Of a DNA stretch of 64,000 bases, positions 8,067 to 16,870 are shown piece after piece. Within the stretch, counting starts at the first letter, position 1. The number at the start of each line of letters is the position of its first letter. The translations under genes and the position numbers were made by a program. Source of the DNA: Luteipulveratus flavus. Its GTDB lineage: Bacteria; Actinomycetota; Actinomycetes; Actinomycetales; Dermatophilaceae. The notes below the pieces were generated by a model that saw nothing but the letters and a program-made list of their open reading frames with translations, was not told where the DNA came from and ran no database searches. The stretch lies in assembly GCF_029080175.1 (NCBI RefSeq), contig NZ_JARFJC010000025.1; one strand, written 5' to 3'.

Positions 8067-9415
8067 GCACCCCCGCCCGCCCGGACGTGGCACCCCCCGA
8101 GCCGTGGGCGTTCCCGGCGCCTGCCGAGCACCGGCTGTCCAACGGCATGCGAGCCCTGGTCTACCGGCTGCCCGGGCAGCACGTCGCCTCCACCCGGATC
8201 GCGCTGCCGTCCCTGCTGTCGGGCGAGCCGCGCTCGCGGGAGGGCGTGGCCTCCATCGTGTCGCGCACCATGGACGAGGGAACGCGCTCGCACACCGGTG
8301 AGGAGCTCGCCGAGCTGTTCGAGCGCAACGGCATCGGCCTGGGCGCGGGTGTCACCGAGCAGGGCCTGGTGGTGGAGGTCGAGGCCACGACCGCTCGGCT
8401 GGGTCGCGCGCTGGAGCTGACCACGGAGTGCCTCGGCGAGCCGGTCTTCGACGGGACCGAGGTCCGGCGACACGTCCGTCAGCGCCTCTCCGAGATCGAC
8501 CACGAGCGCGCGGGCGCGGCGTCCCGGGCCGCCCTGGAGTGGGCTCGGACGTTCTACACCGACGACTCCCGCGGGTCCCGACCGACCGCCGGCGCGCGCG
8601 ACACCGTCGAGCCGATCGAGAGCGCGGACTGCGCCTCGTACCACCGCTCGTGGGTCCGGCCGGAGGGTGGCACGGTCGTCGTGGCCGGCGACGTCGACGA
8701 CGCCGCCGTGGTCGACGAGCTCGAGCGGACCATCGGCGCATGGGATGCCGAGCCTGCCTCTACCGCAACGGATCTCGCTGATGCGCGGGACGTACGCGAC
8801 CCCCAGTCGCAGCGCATCGTCTTCGTCGATCGTCCGGGCTCGGTCCAGACCGAGATGTACGTCGGCACGCTGGGCCCGAACCGGCGGGCGGAGGGCGGCT
8901 GGGCCGCGTACCCGGCTCTGAGCTTCGTCCTCGGCGGCTCTCCCGGTGCGCGGGTGGACGCGTTGCTGCGTGAGGAGAAGGGCTACACGTACGGGATGCG
9001 GACCGTCTTCCGGCCGCGCCGCCACGACGGGGTCTTCGTCGCCGCCGGCTCGGTGCGGGGCGACGTCACGGCCGAGTCCCTCGAGCTGCTGGTCGGTGTG
9101 CTGGAGAGTGCGGCGGAAGGCTTCACCCAGGAGGAGACGCGGTCGGCGATCGACTACATCGGCATGACCGCACCCGCGCGCTACGCGACGGCGGACGCGG
9201 TCGCCGACGAGGCCGTACGGCTGCGGCTGGACGGCCTGGGCACGGGGTTCGTGACCGACTACCTCCAGCAGGTGCGCGACCTCACGCCGGAGCGGCTGCA
9301 GGAGGCGTGGGCGGCCGTCGTGGGCTCCTGGACGACGGTGCTGGTCGGGGACGCGGAGCAGCATGCCGATGCCGTCCGCGCCCTTGGGCTCGGTGAGGTC
9401 ACCGTCATCGCGTGA
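8063..9415 (+). CDS. M16 family peptidase-like protein (non-catalytic subunit)
   Basis: The 450-aa protein has the M16 fold (RLSNGMRALVYRL near the N-terminus; LLREEKGYTYGMRT in the second half) but the place of HXXEH reads SRTMDEG, so zinc binding is lost. In the family such subunits contribute the conserved Arg/Tyr pair that grips substrate, and RxEKGYTYG fits that. The start overlaps the active-subunit gene by 4 nt, which implies equimolar expression and a heterodimer. GGAAGG precedes the ATG. Confidence 0.88.
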   Translation: MSTPARPDVAPPEPWAFPAPAEHRLSNGMRALVYRLPGQHVASTRIALPSLLSGEPRSREGVASIVSRTMDEGTRSHTGEELAELFERNGIGLGAGVTEQGLVVEVEATTARLGRALELTTECLGEPVFDGTEVRRHVRQRLSEIDHERAGAASRAALEWARTFYTDDSRGSRPTAGARDTVEPIESADCASYHRSWVRPEGGTVVVAGDVDDAAVVDELERTIGAWDAEPASTATDLADARDVRDPQSQRIVFVDRPGSVQTEMYVGTLGPNRRAEGGWAAYPALSFVLGGSPGARVDALLREEKGYTYGMRTVFRPRRHDGVFVAAGSVRGDVTAESLELLVGVLESAAEGFTQEETRSAIDYIGMTAPARYATADAVADEAVRLRLDGLGTGFVTDYLQQVRDLTPERLQEAWAAVVGSWTTVLVGDAEQHADAVRALGLGEVTVIA

Positions 9416-9423
9416 TAACGAGA

Positions 9424-9471
9424 CCGCAAACACCTGTTTGCAAACAGATCTTTGCAAACAGGCGTTTGCGG
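9424..9471 (+). promoter_or_regulatory. 48-bp near-perfect palindrome with two GCAAAC-N4-GTTTGC operators
   Basis: Two perfect inverted repeats GCAAAC-N4-GTTTGC, at 9426-9441 and 9454-9469, have centres 28 bp apart and are themselves arranged symmetrically. The whole stretch 9424-9471 reads almost the same on both strands. It lies 14 bp before the start of an ArsR-type regulator gene. The spacing (close to three helical turns) suits two dimers on nearly the same face of the helix. Most likely autoregulation of the regulator-MFS operon. Confidence 0.75.
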
Positions 9472-9485
9472 TTTACGGTGAAGGC

Positions 9486-10130
9486 ATGAGCCCCTCCGAA
9501 GGCACCGAGGACGCGACGCCGGTTGCTCGCACCGTCAGCAGTGTCGTGCCCGACGCCACCGCGCTGAAGGCGCTCACCCATCCCGTCCGGCTGCGGATGC
9601 TCGGCATGCTGCGGCTCGACGGTCCCGCGACGGCCACGCAGCTGGCGGACCGGCTGGACCTCAACTCCGGCGCCACCAGCTACCACCTGCGACAGCTCGC
9701 GCAGCACGGCTTCATCGAGGAGGACGACGCCCGCGGCAGCAAGCGCGACCGGTGGTGGCGTGCCCGTCACCAGTCGACGCACTTCCTCAAGGACGACTCC
9801 ACGCAGGAGCAGCGGGAGGCCGGGATCGCGTTCGCCCAGGCCGCCCTGACCGTGCAGACCGCCAACGCCCAGCGCGCGGTCCAGGAGTACCTCGAGCTGC
9901 CGCCGGAGTGGCAGGAGACGGCCGGATCGAGCGACCAGACTCTGGTGCTGACCGCGGCTCAGGCGCGCGCACTGCGTGACCGGTTGTACGACGTCGTGCG
10001 CGAGGTGGCCGAGCAGACGCCTGCGCTCGGCGGCCCTCGACCGGAGGGCACCGAGCTCTACACCGTTCAGGTCCAGGCCTTTCCGCAGCCGGGACGGATC
10101 ACTCACCGGGACGAAGAGGCCCAGCCATGA
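9486..10130 (+). CDS. ArsR-type winged-helix transcriptional regulator
   Basis: DNA-binding regulator of 214 aa. A winged HTH lies at about residues 22-85 (ALKALTHPVRLRMLGML, then ATQLADRLDLNSGATSYHLRQL as the HTH and a basic wing ending SKRDRWWRA). The C-terminal half is predicted helical, with no Cys-based metal site seen. GAAGG stands before the ATG; a longer reading frame upstream would run through the operator and is unlikely. Its stop overlaps the start of an MFS exporter gene, so it most likely controls that exporter and itself through the palindrome just upstream. The ligand is unknown, probably a small toxic compound pumped by the exporter. Confidence 0.88.
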   Translation: MSPSEGTEDATPVARTVSSVVPDATALKALTHPVRLRMLGMLRLDGPATATQLADRLDLNSGATSYHLRQLAQHGFIEEDDARGSKRDRWWRARHQSTHFLKDDSTQEQREAGIAFAQAALTVQTANAQRAVQEYLELPPEWQETAGSSDQTLVLTAAQARALRDRLYDVVREVAEQTPALGGPRPEGTELYTVQVQAFPQPGRITHRDEEAQP

Positions 10131-11416
10131 GCCGTCGCAGGCCCTTTGCCGCGCTGGCTGTAGCAGAGACGTTCTCCATCGCGGGAACGCGGCTGTCGAC
10201 CATCGCGATCCCGTGGCTGGTGCTCACCACGACCGGCAGTGCGTCGCTCACCGGGCTGGTCGCGTTCGCCGAGATGCTGCCGTACGTCCTGTCCAAGGCC
10301 TTGGGTGGGCCGCTGATCGATCGCGTGGGAGCCCGCCGCGTCGCCGTGTCGTGCGATGCGGTCTCGGTCCTGGTGGTCGGGCTCGTGCCGCTGCTGCACC
10401 TGCTCGGGGCGCTGACGTTCCCCCTGCTGCTCCCGATCGTCTTCGCGATGGGTGCCCTCCGTGGACCTTCCGACAGCGCCAAGTACTCGATGGTGCCGGA
10501 CGTGGCGGAGCAGGCCGACATGCCGCTGGAGCGCGTGACCGGCGTCGCCGGGGTGATCGAGCGGCTCGGGACCACCGTCGGGGCCGGTCTCGCCGGCGGT
10601 CTGGTGGCGCTGGTCGGGCCGAGCCAGGCGCTGGCGGTCAACGCCGCGACCTTCGCCCTCGCCGCACTTCTGGTCCGGTGGGGCATCCCCGCCACGCCGC
10701 GACCGGCGGAGCCGGTGGCCACCGGCGCGTCGATCACGACCTACCGGGACGAGCTCGAGGATGGCTGGGACTTCCTGCGCAAGGACGCCGTGCTGGTCGG
10801 GATCGTCACGATGCTGGCGCTCACCAACCTGCTGGACCAGGCGTGGAGCTCGGTGGTGCTGCCGGTGTGGATCAAGGACGCTGGCCACGGCGCCGGCCTG
10901 CTGGGGCTGATGTTCGCGGTCTTCTCGGCGTGCTCGGTCGGGGGTGCCGCGCTGGCCGCCGCGCTGGGGGAGCGACTGCCTCGACTGCCGGTGTACGCGG
11001 TCGCGTTCCTGGTCACCGGGCTGCCGCGGTTCCTGGTCTACGCCCTCGACTCACCGGTCGCCGTCGTCATGGTCACGCTGGCGGTCGCCGGCTTCGCCTC
11101 GGGGTTCCTCAACCCGATCCTCGGCGCGGTGATCTTCGAGCGCATCCCGAAGCCGCTGATGGGCCGGGTGTCCTCGTTGAGCACCGCTCTGTGCTGGGTG
11201 GGTATCCCGTTCGGCGGCCTGGTCGGCGGTGCGCTCGTCACGCTGGCCGGCGTCCGGTGGGCGATGCTCGGTCTCGGCCTGGCCTACTTCGTGGTGACGC
11301 TGCTGCCGCTGGCCCGCCGCAGCTTCCGTGAGTTCGGCTCGGCCCCGCGGCGCGCGACGGCGGACGAGACAGCCGCCGAGGTCCGCGGCGACCAGCCCGT
11401 CGTTCCGGCGCCCTGA
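10127..11416 (+). CDS. MFS transporter, drug-efflux type
   Basis: Proton-driven membrane exporter of 429 aa with about 12 hydrophobic segments. The loop between helices 2 and 3 (GGPLIDRVGARRVA) is the MFS motif A variant. The pattern resembles the macrolide-efflux (MefA-like) branch. It overlaps the upstream regulator by 4 nt, so both are made from one mRNA. The gene ends at a strong 18-bp hairpin shared with the convergent gabT. The substrate cannot be told from sequence. Confidence 0.88.
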   Translation: MSRRRPFAALAVAETFSIAGTRLSTIAIPWLVLTTTGSASLTGLVAFAEMLPYVLSKALGGPLIDRVGARRVAVSCDAVSVLVVGLVPLLHLLGALTFPLLLPIVFAMGALRGPSDSAKYSMVPDVAEQADMPLERVTGVAGVIERLGTTVGAGLAGGLVALVGPSQALAVNAATFALAALLVRWGIPATPRPAEPVATGASITTYRDELEDGWDFLRKDAVLVGIVTMLALTNLLDQAWSSVVLPVWIKDAGHGAGLLGLMFAVFSACSVGGAALAAALGERLPRLPVYAVAFLVTGLPRFLVYALDSPVAVVMVTLAVAGFASGFLNPILGAVIFERIPKPLMGRVSSLSTALCWVGIPFGGLVGGALVTLAGVRWAMLGLGLAYFVVTLLPLARRSFREFGSAPRRATADETAAEVRGDQPVVPAP

Positions 11417-11420
11417 CTGC

Positions 11421-11466
11421 GATCGGTGCTCCTGACGCGGTTCGAGCTGCGTCAGGAGCACCGATC
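11421..11466. terminator. Bidirectional terminator between MFS gene and gabT
   Basis: Perfect 18-bp stem (GATCGGTGCTCCTGACGC and its complement) with a 10-nt loop, placed 4 nt after the MFS stop and 26 nt beyond the gabT stop. It serves both convergent genes. Confidence 0.85.
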
Positions 11467-11492
11467 TCGGTTCGATCCGAGGAGCGCCGCCG

Positions 11493-12821
11493 TCAGAAGG
11501 CGGCGGCGAGGACGTCCAGGCCCTCCAGCAGCAGCTCGTCGCTGATCACCAGCGGCGGCAGCAGCCGGATGACGTTGCCGTACGTGCCGCAGGTGAGGAT
11601 CACGACGCCCTGCTCGTGGCACTTCTTCGCGACCGCGGCGGTCAGTGCGGCATCGGGCTCGGTCGTGCCGGGCTTGACGATCTCGATCGCCAGCATGCCG
11701 CCGCGCCCGCGGACGTCGCCGATCGCGGGGTTGGCCTGCTGCAGCTCGCGCAGCCGGCCGAGGGCGAGGTCCTCGATGTGCTGCGCGCGCTCGACGAGGT
11801 TCTCCTCGCGCATCGTCTCGATGGCCCCGAGTGCCGCGGCGCACGCGACCGGGTTGCCGCCGTACGTGCCGCCGAGGCCACCGGAGTGGACGGAGTCCAT
11901 CAGCTCGGCGCGGCCGGTGACCGCAGCGAGCGGGAGTCCGCCGGCGATGCCCTTGGCGGTGGTGACGAGGTCCGGGACGACGCCCTCGTGGTCGGAGGCG
12001 AACCACGCGCCGGTGCGGGCGAACCCGCTCTGCACCTCGTCGGCGATCAGCACGATGCCGTTGTCGGTGCACCACGCTGCGATGGCGGCGAGGAACCCCG
12101 GAGCCGGGACGATGAAGCCGCCCTCACCCTGGATCGGCTCGATGATCAGCGCGGCGATGTCGGAGGCGCCGACGGCCTTCTCGGCGGCGAGGATCGCGCG
12201 CTGCGCGGCCTGCTCACCGGTCATGCCCTCCGGGTCGCGGAACGGGTAGGACGTCGGCACCCGGTAGACGTCGGACGCGAACGGACCGAAGCCCTTCTTG
12301 TACGGCATCGCCTTGGCTGTGAGCGCCATCGTCAGGTTGGTCCGGCCGTGGTAGGCGTGGTCGACCGCGACGACGGCCTGCCGGCCGGTGGCGTACCTGG
12401 CGATCTTCACGGCGTTCTCGACGGCCTCGGCGCCGGAGTTGAACAGCGCGGACTTCTTCGCGTGGTCGCCGGGGGTGAGCTCGGCGAGCTGCTCGCAGAC
12501 CTGCACGTACCCCTCGTACGGGCTGATCATGAAGCACGTGTGGGTGATGTCGGCGACCTGCCGCTGCACGCCCTCGACGACGCGCGGCGCGGACGAGCCG
12601 ACCGTCGTCACCGCGATGCCCGACCCGAGGTCGATCAGCAGGTTGCCGTCGACGTCCTCGATGATCCCGCCGGACGCGCGCGCGGCGTACACGGGCATCA
12701 CGGAGCCGACGCCACCGGCGACGACGTTCGCACGGCGGGCGGCCAGCTCCTGCGAGCGGGGACCGGGCAGGGCGGTCTTGATCTCTCGGCGCTGCGGGAC
12801 CTCGGTGGTCACGGCGGTCAT
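11493..12821 (-). CDS. gabT: 4-aminobutyrate aminotransferase
   Basis: PLP enzyme of 442 aa that moves the amino group of 4-aminobutyrate to 2-oxoglutarate, giving succinate semialdehyde and glutamate. Class-III aminotransferase features are clear: NSGAEAVENAVKIAR (phosphate pocket), YHGRT, IADEVQSGFARTG with the PLP-binding aspartate, and TTAKGIAGGLPL with the PLP lysine. Start at 12821, because GGAAGGAG lies five bases before that ATG; an ATG 18 nt upstream lacks such a site. The gene is the last in a run of minus-strand genes after hisN and may have its own promoter in the 85-nt gap. No succinate semialdehyde dehydrogenase gene is next to it, so another omega-amino acid substrate is possible. 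Confidence 0.9.
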   Translation of the reverse strand: MTAVTTEVPQRREIKTALPGPRSQELAARRANVVAGGVGSVMPVYAARASGGIIEDVDGNLLIDLGSGIAVTTVGSSAPRVVEGVQRQVADITHTCFMISPYEGYVQVCEQLAELTPGDHAKKSALFNSGAEAVENAVKIARYATGRQAVVAVDHAYHGRTNLTMALTAKAMPYKKGFGPFASDVYRVPTSYPFRDPEGMTGEQAAQRAILAAEKAVGASDIAALIIEPIQGEGGFIVPAPGFLAAIAAWCTDNGIVLIADEVQSGFARTGAWFASDHEGVVPDLVTTAKGIAGGLPLAAVTGRAELMDSVHSGGLGGTYGGNPVACAAALGAIETMREENLVERAQHIEDLALGRLRELQQANPAIGDVRGRGGMLAIEIVKPGTTEPDAALTAAVAKKCHEQGVVILTCGTYGNVIRLLPPLVISDELLLEGLDVLAAAF

Positions 12822-12906
12822 GGGGGCTCCTTCCGACATGCCGGCTCAGACCGGGTCATCCTCCCACCGCCGGTCGAGCGCCGACACCGGGGCCGCGTGC
12901 AGGGCC

Positions 12907-13719
12907 TCAGCCCGTCGGCAGGGTGTCGGCGTCCGCGCGGGTCCCGAGCCGCGCCAGGACGTCGTCGTGCAGCAGGCCGTTGGTCGACAGCGCGTTGCCG
13001 CTCCAGCAGCCCTCGCGACCGTCCAGACCGGTGAACCGGCCGCCCGCCTCCTGCACGATCGGGACCAGGGCGGCCATGTCGTACACCGCGAGCTCGGGCT
13101 CGGGGGCGATGTCGACGGCGCCCTCGGCTACCAGCATGTGCGACCAGAAGTCGCCGTACGCCCGGGTGCGCCAGCAGTCGTCCATCAGGTCGAGCAGCTG
13201 GTCACGGCGACCGACCTTCGCCCACCCGCCGAGTGAGGAGTACGACATCGACGCATCGGAGACCCTCGACACCTTGGAGACACCGATGCGCTTGGCCGAG
13301 GACAGGCTCCGACCGGTCCACGCGCCCGAGCCCGTGGCGGCCCACCAGCGCCGGTTCAGGGCCGGTGCGGCGACCAGACCGAGGACCGGCTTCTCGTCGA
13401 CGACCAGGCCGATCAGGGTCGCCCACACGGGCACGCCCCGGACGAAGTTCTTGGTGCCGTCGATCGGGTCGATCACCCAGCGCCGTGGCCCGTGGCCGGT
13501 GGTCTCGAACTCCTCGCCGGAGACCGCGTCGCGGGGGCGGGTCCGCTTCAGCTGACCGCGGATCAGCTCCTCGGCCGCGAGGTCGGCGTCGGAGACGGGG
13601 GAGAGGTCCGGCTTGGTCTCCACGACCAGGTCGCTCGCCTTGAACCGCCTGGTGGTGGTGGATTCGACCGCGTCCGCCAGCACGTGGGCCAGGCGGAGGT
13701 CGTCGTCGTACGTCGGCAC
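12907..13719 (-). CDS. hisN: Histidinol-phosphatase, inositol-monophosphatase fold
   Basis: Mg-dependent phosphatase, 270 aa. The family motifs GEEFE, DPIDGTKNF and the later SHMLVAEGAVDIAPEPELAVYD (cut here to the core AVDIA and D) give the metal-binding site. In actinobacteria a member of this family lies next to rsgA and performs the penultimate histidine step; the same order (rsgA, PAP2, this gene) is seen here. I chose the GTG at 13719, since a TACGGT box ends 7 nt upstream (leaderless); the ATG at 13770 would overlap the PAP2 gene. Inositol-1-phosphate or another sugar phosphate as substrate cannot be excluded. Confidence 0.82.
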   Translation of the reverse strand: MPTYDDDLRLAHVLADAVESTTTRRFKASDLVVETKPDLSPVSDADLAAEELIRGQLKRTRPRDAVSGEEFETTGHGPRRWVIDPIDGTKNFVRGVPVWATLIGLVVDEKPVLGLVAAPALNRRWWAATGSGAWTGRSLSSAKRIGVSKVSRVSDASMSYSSLGGWAKVGRRDQLLDLMDDCWRTRAYGDFWSHMLVAEGAVDIAPEPELAVYDMAALVPIVQEAGGRFTGLDGREGCWSGNALSTNGLLHDDVLARLGTRADADTLPTG

Positions 13720-13750
13720 CCGGCCGACCGTAGCCGAACCGGGGCGTCCG

Positions 13751-14548
13751 TCAGCGCACTTCGGGCTCAACCCCGTCTGCGTCGCGGGTCAGCAGCCAGG
13801 CCTGGTGCAGCGTCACGATCGCCGCCACCCAGCCGAGGCCGAGCACCCACCCCGCACAGACGTCCGTCAACCAGTGATGCCCGAGGAAGACGCGCGACAG
13901 ACCCATGGCGAGCGCCCACAGTGCGCAGAGTGCCACCACCAGCGCGCGGAGCCAGGGCCGCAGGACCGCGCGCAGCAGCAGGTAGCCGACGATCCCGGCC
14001 AGGACGGTCGCCATCAGGGCGTGGCCGCTCGGGAAGGACGGGGACGACTCGTACGGCGGCACGGCGTCGCGCAGCGGCGGCCGAGCCCGACCGATGACCG
14101 CCTTCCCGACGGACGTCATGGCGAGCCCGCCGGCGAGGCCGATGGCACCGAGCACCAGCGGCTCCACGCTGCGCCGCCACAGCGCGACCGCCAGCAGGAT
14201 CACGCCGGCGATCACCGGGAACCACAGGGGGCCGCCGAGGTCGGTGAACCAGGTGACAGCCTCCTTGTTGGCCGGGGTCCGCATCCGCTCGGCGGAGCGC
14301 AGGACAGGCTGGTCCAGGCCGGCCAGATGCCCGCCGTCCTCGACCGACTCGTACACCTGCGCGGCAGACGCGGTCAGTCCCAGGCTGAGCACGACCCCGA
14401 GGACGAGCAAGGCGAGCACGACGACGTGCTCGCGCAGCCAGTCCCGACGGGCGGCCACCGGCCGGACGGCCTTGTCGACCACGAAGCGGGCGGCGCGGCG
14501 GCCGGGCGTGCGCGATGACACTCCTGACGACGTCGCGGGCGGAGGCAC
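13751..14548 (-). CDS. PAP2-family membrane phosphatase
   Basis: Integral-membrane phosphatase, about 265 aa. The three-part phosphatase motif is complete: KX6RP (KAVIGRARPP), PSGH (SFPSGHAL), and SRX5HX3D (SRVFLGHHWLTD). Five to six hydrophobic helices surround it. Likely substrates are lipid phosphates such as phosphatidic acid or undecaprenyl pyrophosphate. The start is uncertain: the GTG at 14548 lies 8 nt after the rsgA stop and is my choice; the frame stays open further upstream into rsgA but that is a shadow. It stands between rsgA and hisN on the same strand. Confidence 0.82.
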   Translation of the reverse strand: MPPPATSSGVSSRTPGRRAARFVVDKAVRPVAARRDWLREHVVVLALLVLGVVLSLGLTASAAQVYESVEDGGHLAGLDQPVLRSAERMRTPANKEAVTWFTDLGGPLWFPVIAGVILLAVALWRRSVEPLVLGAIGLAGGLAMTSVGKAVIGRARPPLRDAVPPYESSPSFPSGHALMATVLAGIVGYLLLRAVLRPWLRALVVALCALWALAMGLSRVFLGHHWLTDVCAGWVLGLGWVAAIVTLHQAWLLTRDADGVEPEVR

Positions 14549-14556
14549 GAGCCCGG

Positions 14557-15561
14557 CTACTCGGACTCGCCCGAGCGGGATCGCAGCAGCCGGCGCAAGG
14601 ACTCCAGCCGTGACGGACCGGCCGGCCCGGCGTGCCCCGCAGCGACCCAGTCGTCCAGGGCGCACTCCTCCTCGTCGTGGGTGCAGCCGCGCGGGCACTC
14701 CGCGGTACCCGGTTCCAGGTCGGGGAAGAGCTTGACGATCTTCGTCGGGTCGACGTGTGCGAGCCCGAACGAGCGGACGCCGGGGGTGTCGACCACCCAG
14801 CCGCCCTCCTTCAGCGCCAGCGCCACCGCCGAGGTGGAGGTGTGCCGACCGCGGCCGGTGACGGCGTTCACGTGGCCGATGGCCCGCTCCGAGCCCGGCA
14901 CGAGCGCGTTGACCAGGGTCGACTTGCCGACACCGGAGTGACCGACGAGGACGCTGACGCGGTCGACCAGCTGCTCGTGGACCTCCTCGAGACCGGCGAT
15001 GCCGTCCTGGGTGACCGAGGTGACGACGTACGGCACGTCCAGCGGCGCGTACCGGCTCAGGAAGTCCTCGGCGGGGCGCAGGTCCGCCTTGGTGAGGACG
15101 AGCAGGGGGTCCATGCCGGCGTCGTACGCGGCGACGAGGCAGCGGTCGACCATGCGGGGGCGGGGCTCGGGGTCGGCGAGCGCGGTGACGATGACGAGCT
15201 GGTCGGCGTTGGCGACGATGACGCGTTCGACGGGGTCGGTGTCGTCGGCCGTGCGGCGCAGCACGCTGCTGCGCTCCTCGATGCGGACGATGCGCGCGAG
15301 CGTGCCCTCGGCCCCGCTGGTGTCACCGACGAGCGCCACCCGGTCGCCCACGACGATGCTCTGCCGGCCCAGCTCCCTGGCCCGCATGGCGATGACCGTC
15401 CGGCCGTCCACGAGCACCGTCCGGCGCCCGCGGTCGACGCCGGTGACGAAGCCGATGACGGCGTCCTTGTGGGCGGGCCGTTCCTTCGTGCGGGGCCGAG
15501 AACCCTTGCGGTTCGGACGAATTCGTACGTCGCTCTCGTCGTAGCGGCGAGCCGACGTCAC
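14557..15561 (-). CDS. rsgA: Ribosome small-subunit-dependent GTPase A
   Basis: Circularly permuted GTPase that assists late 30S assembly. The 334-aa protein carries an OB-fold N-terminal domain (about 35-105), then G4 (TKAD) before G1 (GHSGVGKST, about residue 218) and G3 (DTPGVRSFG), and the C-terminal zinc knuckle CPRGCTHDEEEC. The start is GTG at 15561 with GAGGA upstream, 10 nt after the aroA stop. It sits in the aroA-rsgA-PAP2-hisN run, an order partly conserved in actinobacteria. Confidence 0.95.
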   Translation of the reverse strand: MTSARRYDESDVRIRPNRKGSRPRTKERPAHKDAVIGFVTGVDRGRRTVLVDGRTVIAMRARELGRQSIVVGDRVALVGDTSGAEGTLARIVRIEERSSVLRRTADDTDPVERVIVANADQLVIVTALADPEPRPRMVDRCLVAAYDAGMDPLLVLTKADLRPAEDFLSRYAPLDVPYVVTSVTQDGIAGLEEVHEQLVDRVSVLVGHSGVGKSTLVNALVPGSERAIGHVNAVTGRGRHTSTSAVALALKEGGWVVDTPGVRSFGLAHVDPTKIVKLFPDLEPGTAECPRGCTHDEEECALDDWVAAGHAGPAGPSRLESLRRLLRSRSGESE

Positions 15562-15571
15562 GGGCGCGTCC

Positions 15572-16870
15572 TCACGCCCGCCCCAGCAGGGCGGTCCAGC
15601 GTTCGGTGAAGTCGGGCAGGGTCTTTCCGGTGGTGGCTACGTCCTGGATGACGATGCCCGGCACGCGGAGTCCGAGCACCGCGGCGGCCATCGCCATCCG
15701 GTGGTCGCCGTAGGTGTGCATCAGGCCGCCGTGCAGCCGCCGCGGGTGGATGACGAGGCCGTCCTCGGTCTCGTCGCAGTCGCCGCCGAGCCGGCGCAGC
15801 TCGGTGCTGATCGCCGCCAGGCGGTCGGTCTCGTGCCCGCGCAGGTGGGCGATGCCCCGCAGCCGCGAGGGCGACGACGCGAGGGCGGCGACCGCGGCGA
15901 CGACCGGCGTGAGCTCGCCGACGTCGTGCAGGTCGATGTCCACACCCTCGACGGCACCGGAACCGCGGACGGTCAGGCCGTCGCGGCCGAGACTCACTTC
16001 GGCACCCATCGCGTCGAGGATGTCGCGGATGGCGTCTCCGGCCTGCGTCGTGAACTGCGGCCAGGACGGAACGCGCACCGTGCCGCCGACCACCAGCGCC
16101 GCCGCGGCGAACGGTGCCGCGTTGGACAGGTCGGGCTCGACCTCCACATCGAGGGAGTGGATCTCCGACGGTTCGACCCGCCAGGCGTTGGCGTCGCCGT
16201 CGTCCACGACCACCCCGGCATCCCGCAGCGCCTCCACCGTCATGTCGACGTGCGGCTGGGACGGCAGCGGCTTGCCCTCGTGGACGACCGTGACGCCGGT
16301 GTCGAACCGTGCCCCCGCCAGCAGGAGGGCGGAGACGAACTGGGAGGACGCCGAGGCGTCCATCACGACCGTGCCGCCCGCGACCGATCCGGTGCCGTGG
16401 ACCGTGAACGGCAGGCACGGCGTACCCGCGTCCTCGATCTCGACCCCGAGTGAGCGCAGCGCGTGCAGCACCGGTCCCATCGGCCGCGAGCGTGCGTGCT
16501 CGTCGCCGTCGAAGGCGACCGATCCGCGAGCGAGGGCCGCGACCGGCGGGACGAACCGCATGACCGTGCCCGCCAGCCCGGTGGCGACGCTGGCCGGCCC
16601 GCGCAGCTCGCCGGGCCGGACCAGCCAGTCACCACCAACATCCGAGATGTCCGTCCCGAGGCGGCGCAGTGCCTCGGCCATGAGCAGGGTGTCGCGCGAG
16701 CGCAACGGCCGGCGCAGCAGGCTCTCGTCGCCGGCGAGGGCGGCGAGCACCAGGTACCTGTTGGTCAAGGACTTGCTGCCCGGGACGGTCACCGTCGCGT
16801 CGATCGGCGCCTCGGCGTACGGGGCGGGCCAGTCGGCGTCGACGGTGGCGGGCGATGGTCGAGCAGGCAT
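15572..16870 (-). CDS. aroA: 3-phosphoshikimate 1-carboxyvinyltransferase (EPSP synthase)
   Basis: Joins phosphoenolpyruvate to shikimate 3-phosphate in the sixth step of the shikimate pathway. The 432-aa product shows PGSKSLTNR (about residues 31-39), the GLAGTVMRF segment at the PEP site, DASASSQFVSALLLA, and a C-terminal YGDHRMAMA. The start overlaps the stop of the DoxX-like gene (ATGA). Confidence 0.95.
   Translation of the reverse strand: MPARPSPATVDADWPAPYAEAPIDATVTVPGSKSLTNRYLVLAALAGDESLLRRPLRSRDTLLMAEALRRLGTDISDVGGDWLVRPGELRGPASVATGLAGTVMRFVPPVAALARGSVAFDGDEHARSRPMGPVLHALRSLGVEIEDAGTPCLPFTVHGTGSVAGGTVVMDASASSQFVSALLLAGARFDTGVTVVHEGKPLPSQPHVDMTVEALRDAGVVVDDGDANAWRVEPSEIHSLDVEVEPDLSNAAPFAAAALVVGGTVRVPSWPQFTTQAGDAIRDILDAMGAEVSLGRDGLTVRGSGAVEGVDIDLHDVGELTPVVAAVAALASSPSRLRGIAHLRGHETDRLAAISTELRRLGGDCDETEDGLVIHPRRLHGGLMHTYGDHRMAMAAAVLGLRVPGIVIQDVATTGKTLPDFTERWTALLGRA

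Noticed and set aside
5319..8093. Minus-strand open frame of 924 codons
   Set aside because: Antisense to ndh and the first M16 gene, with no recognisable domain.
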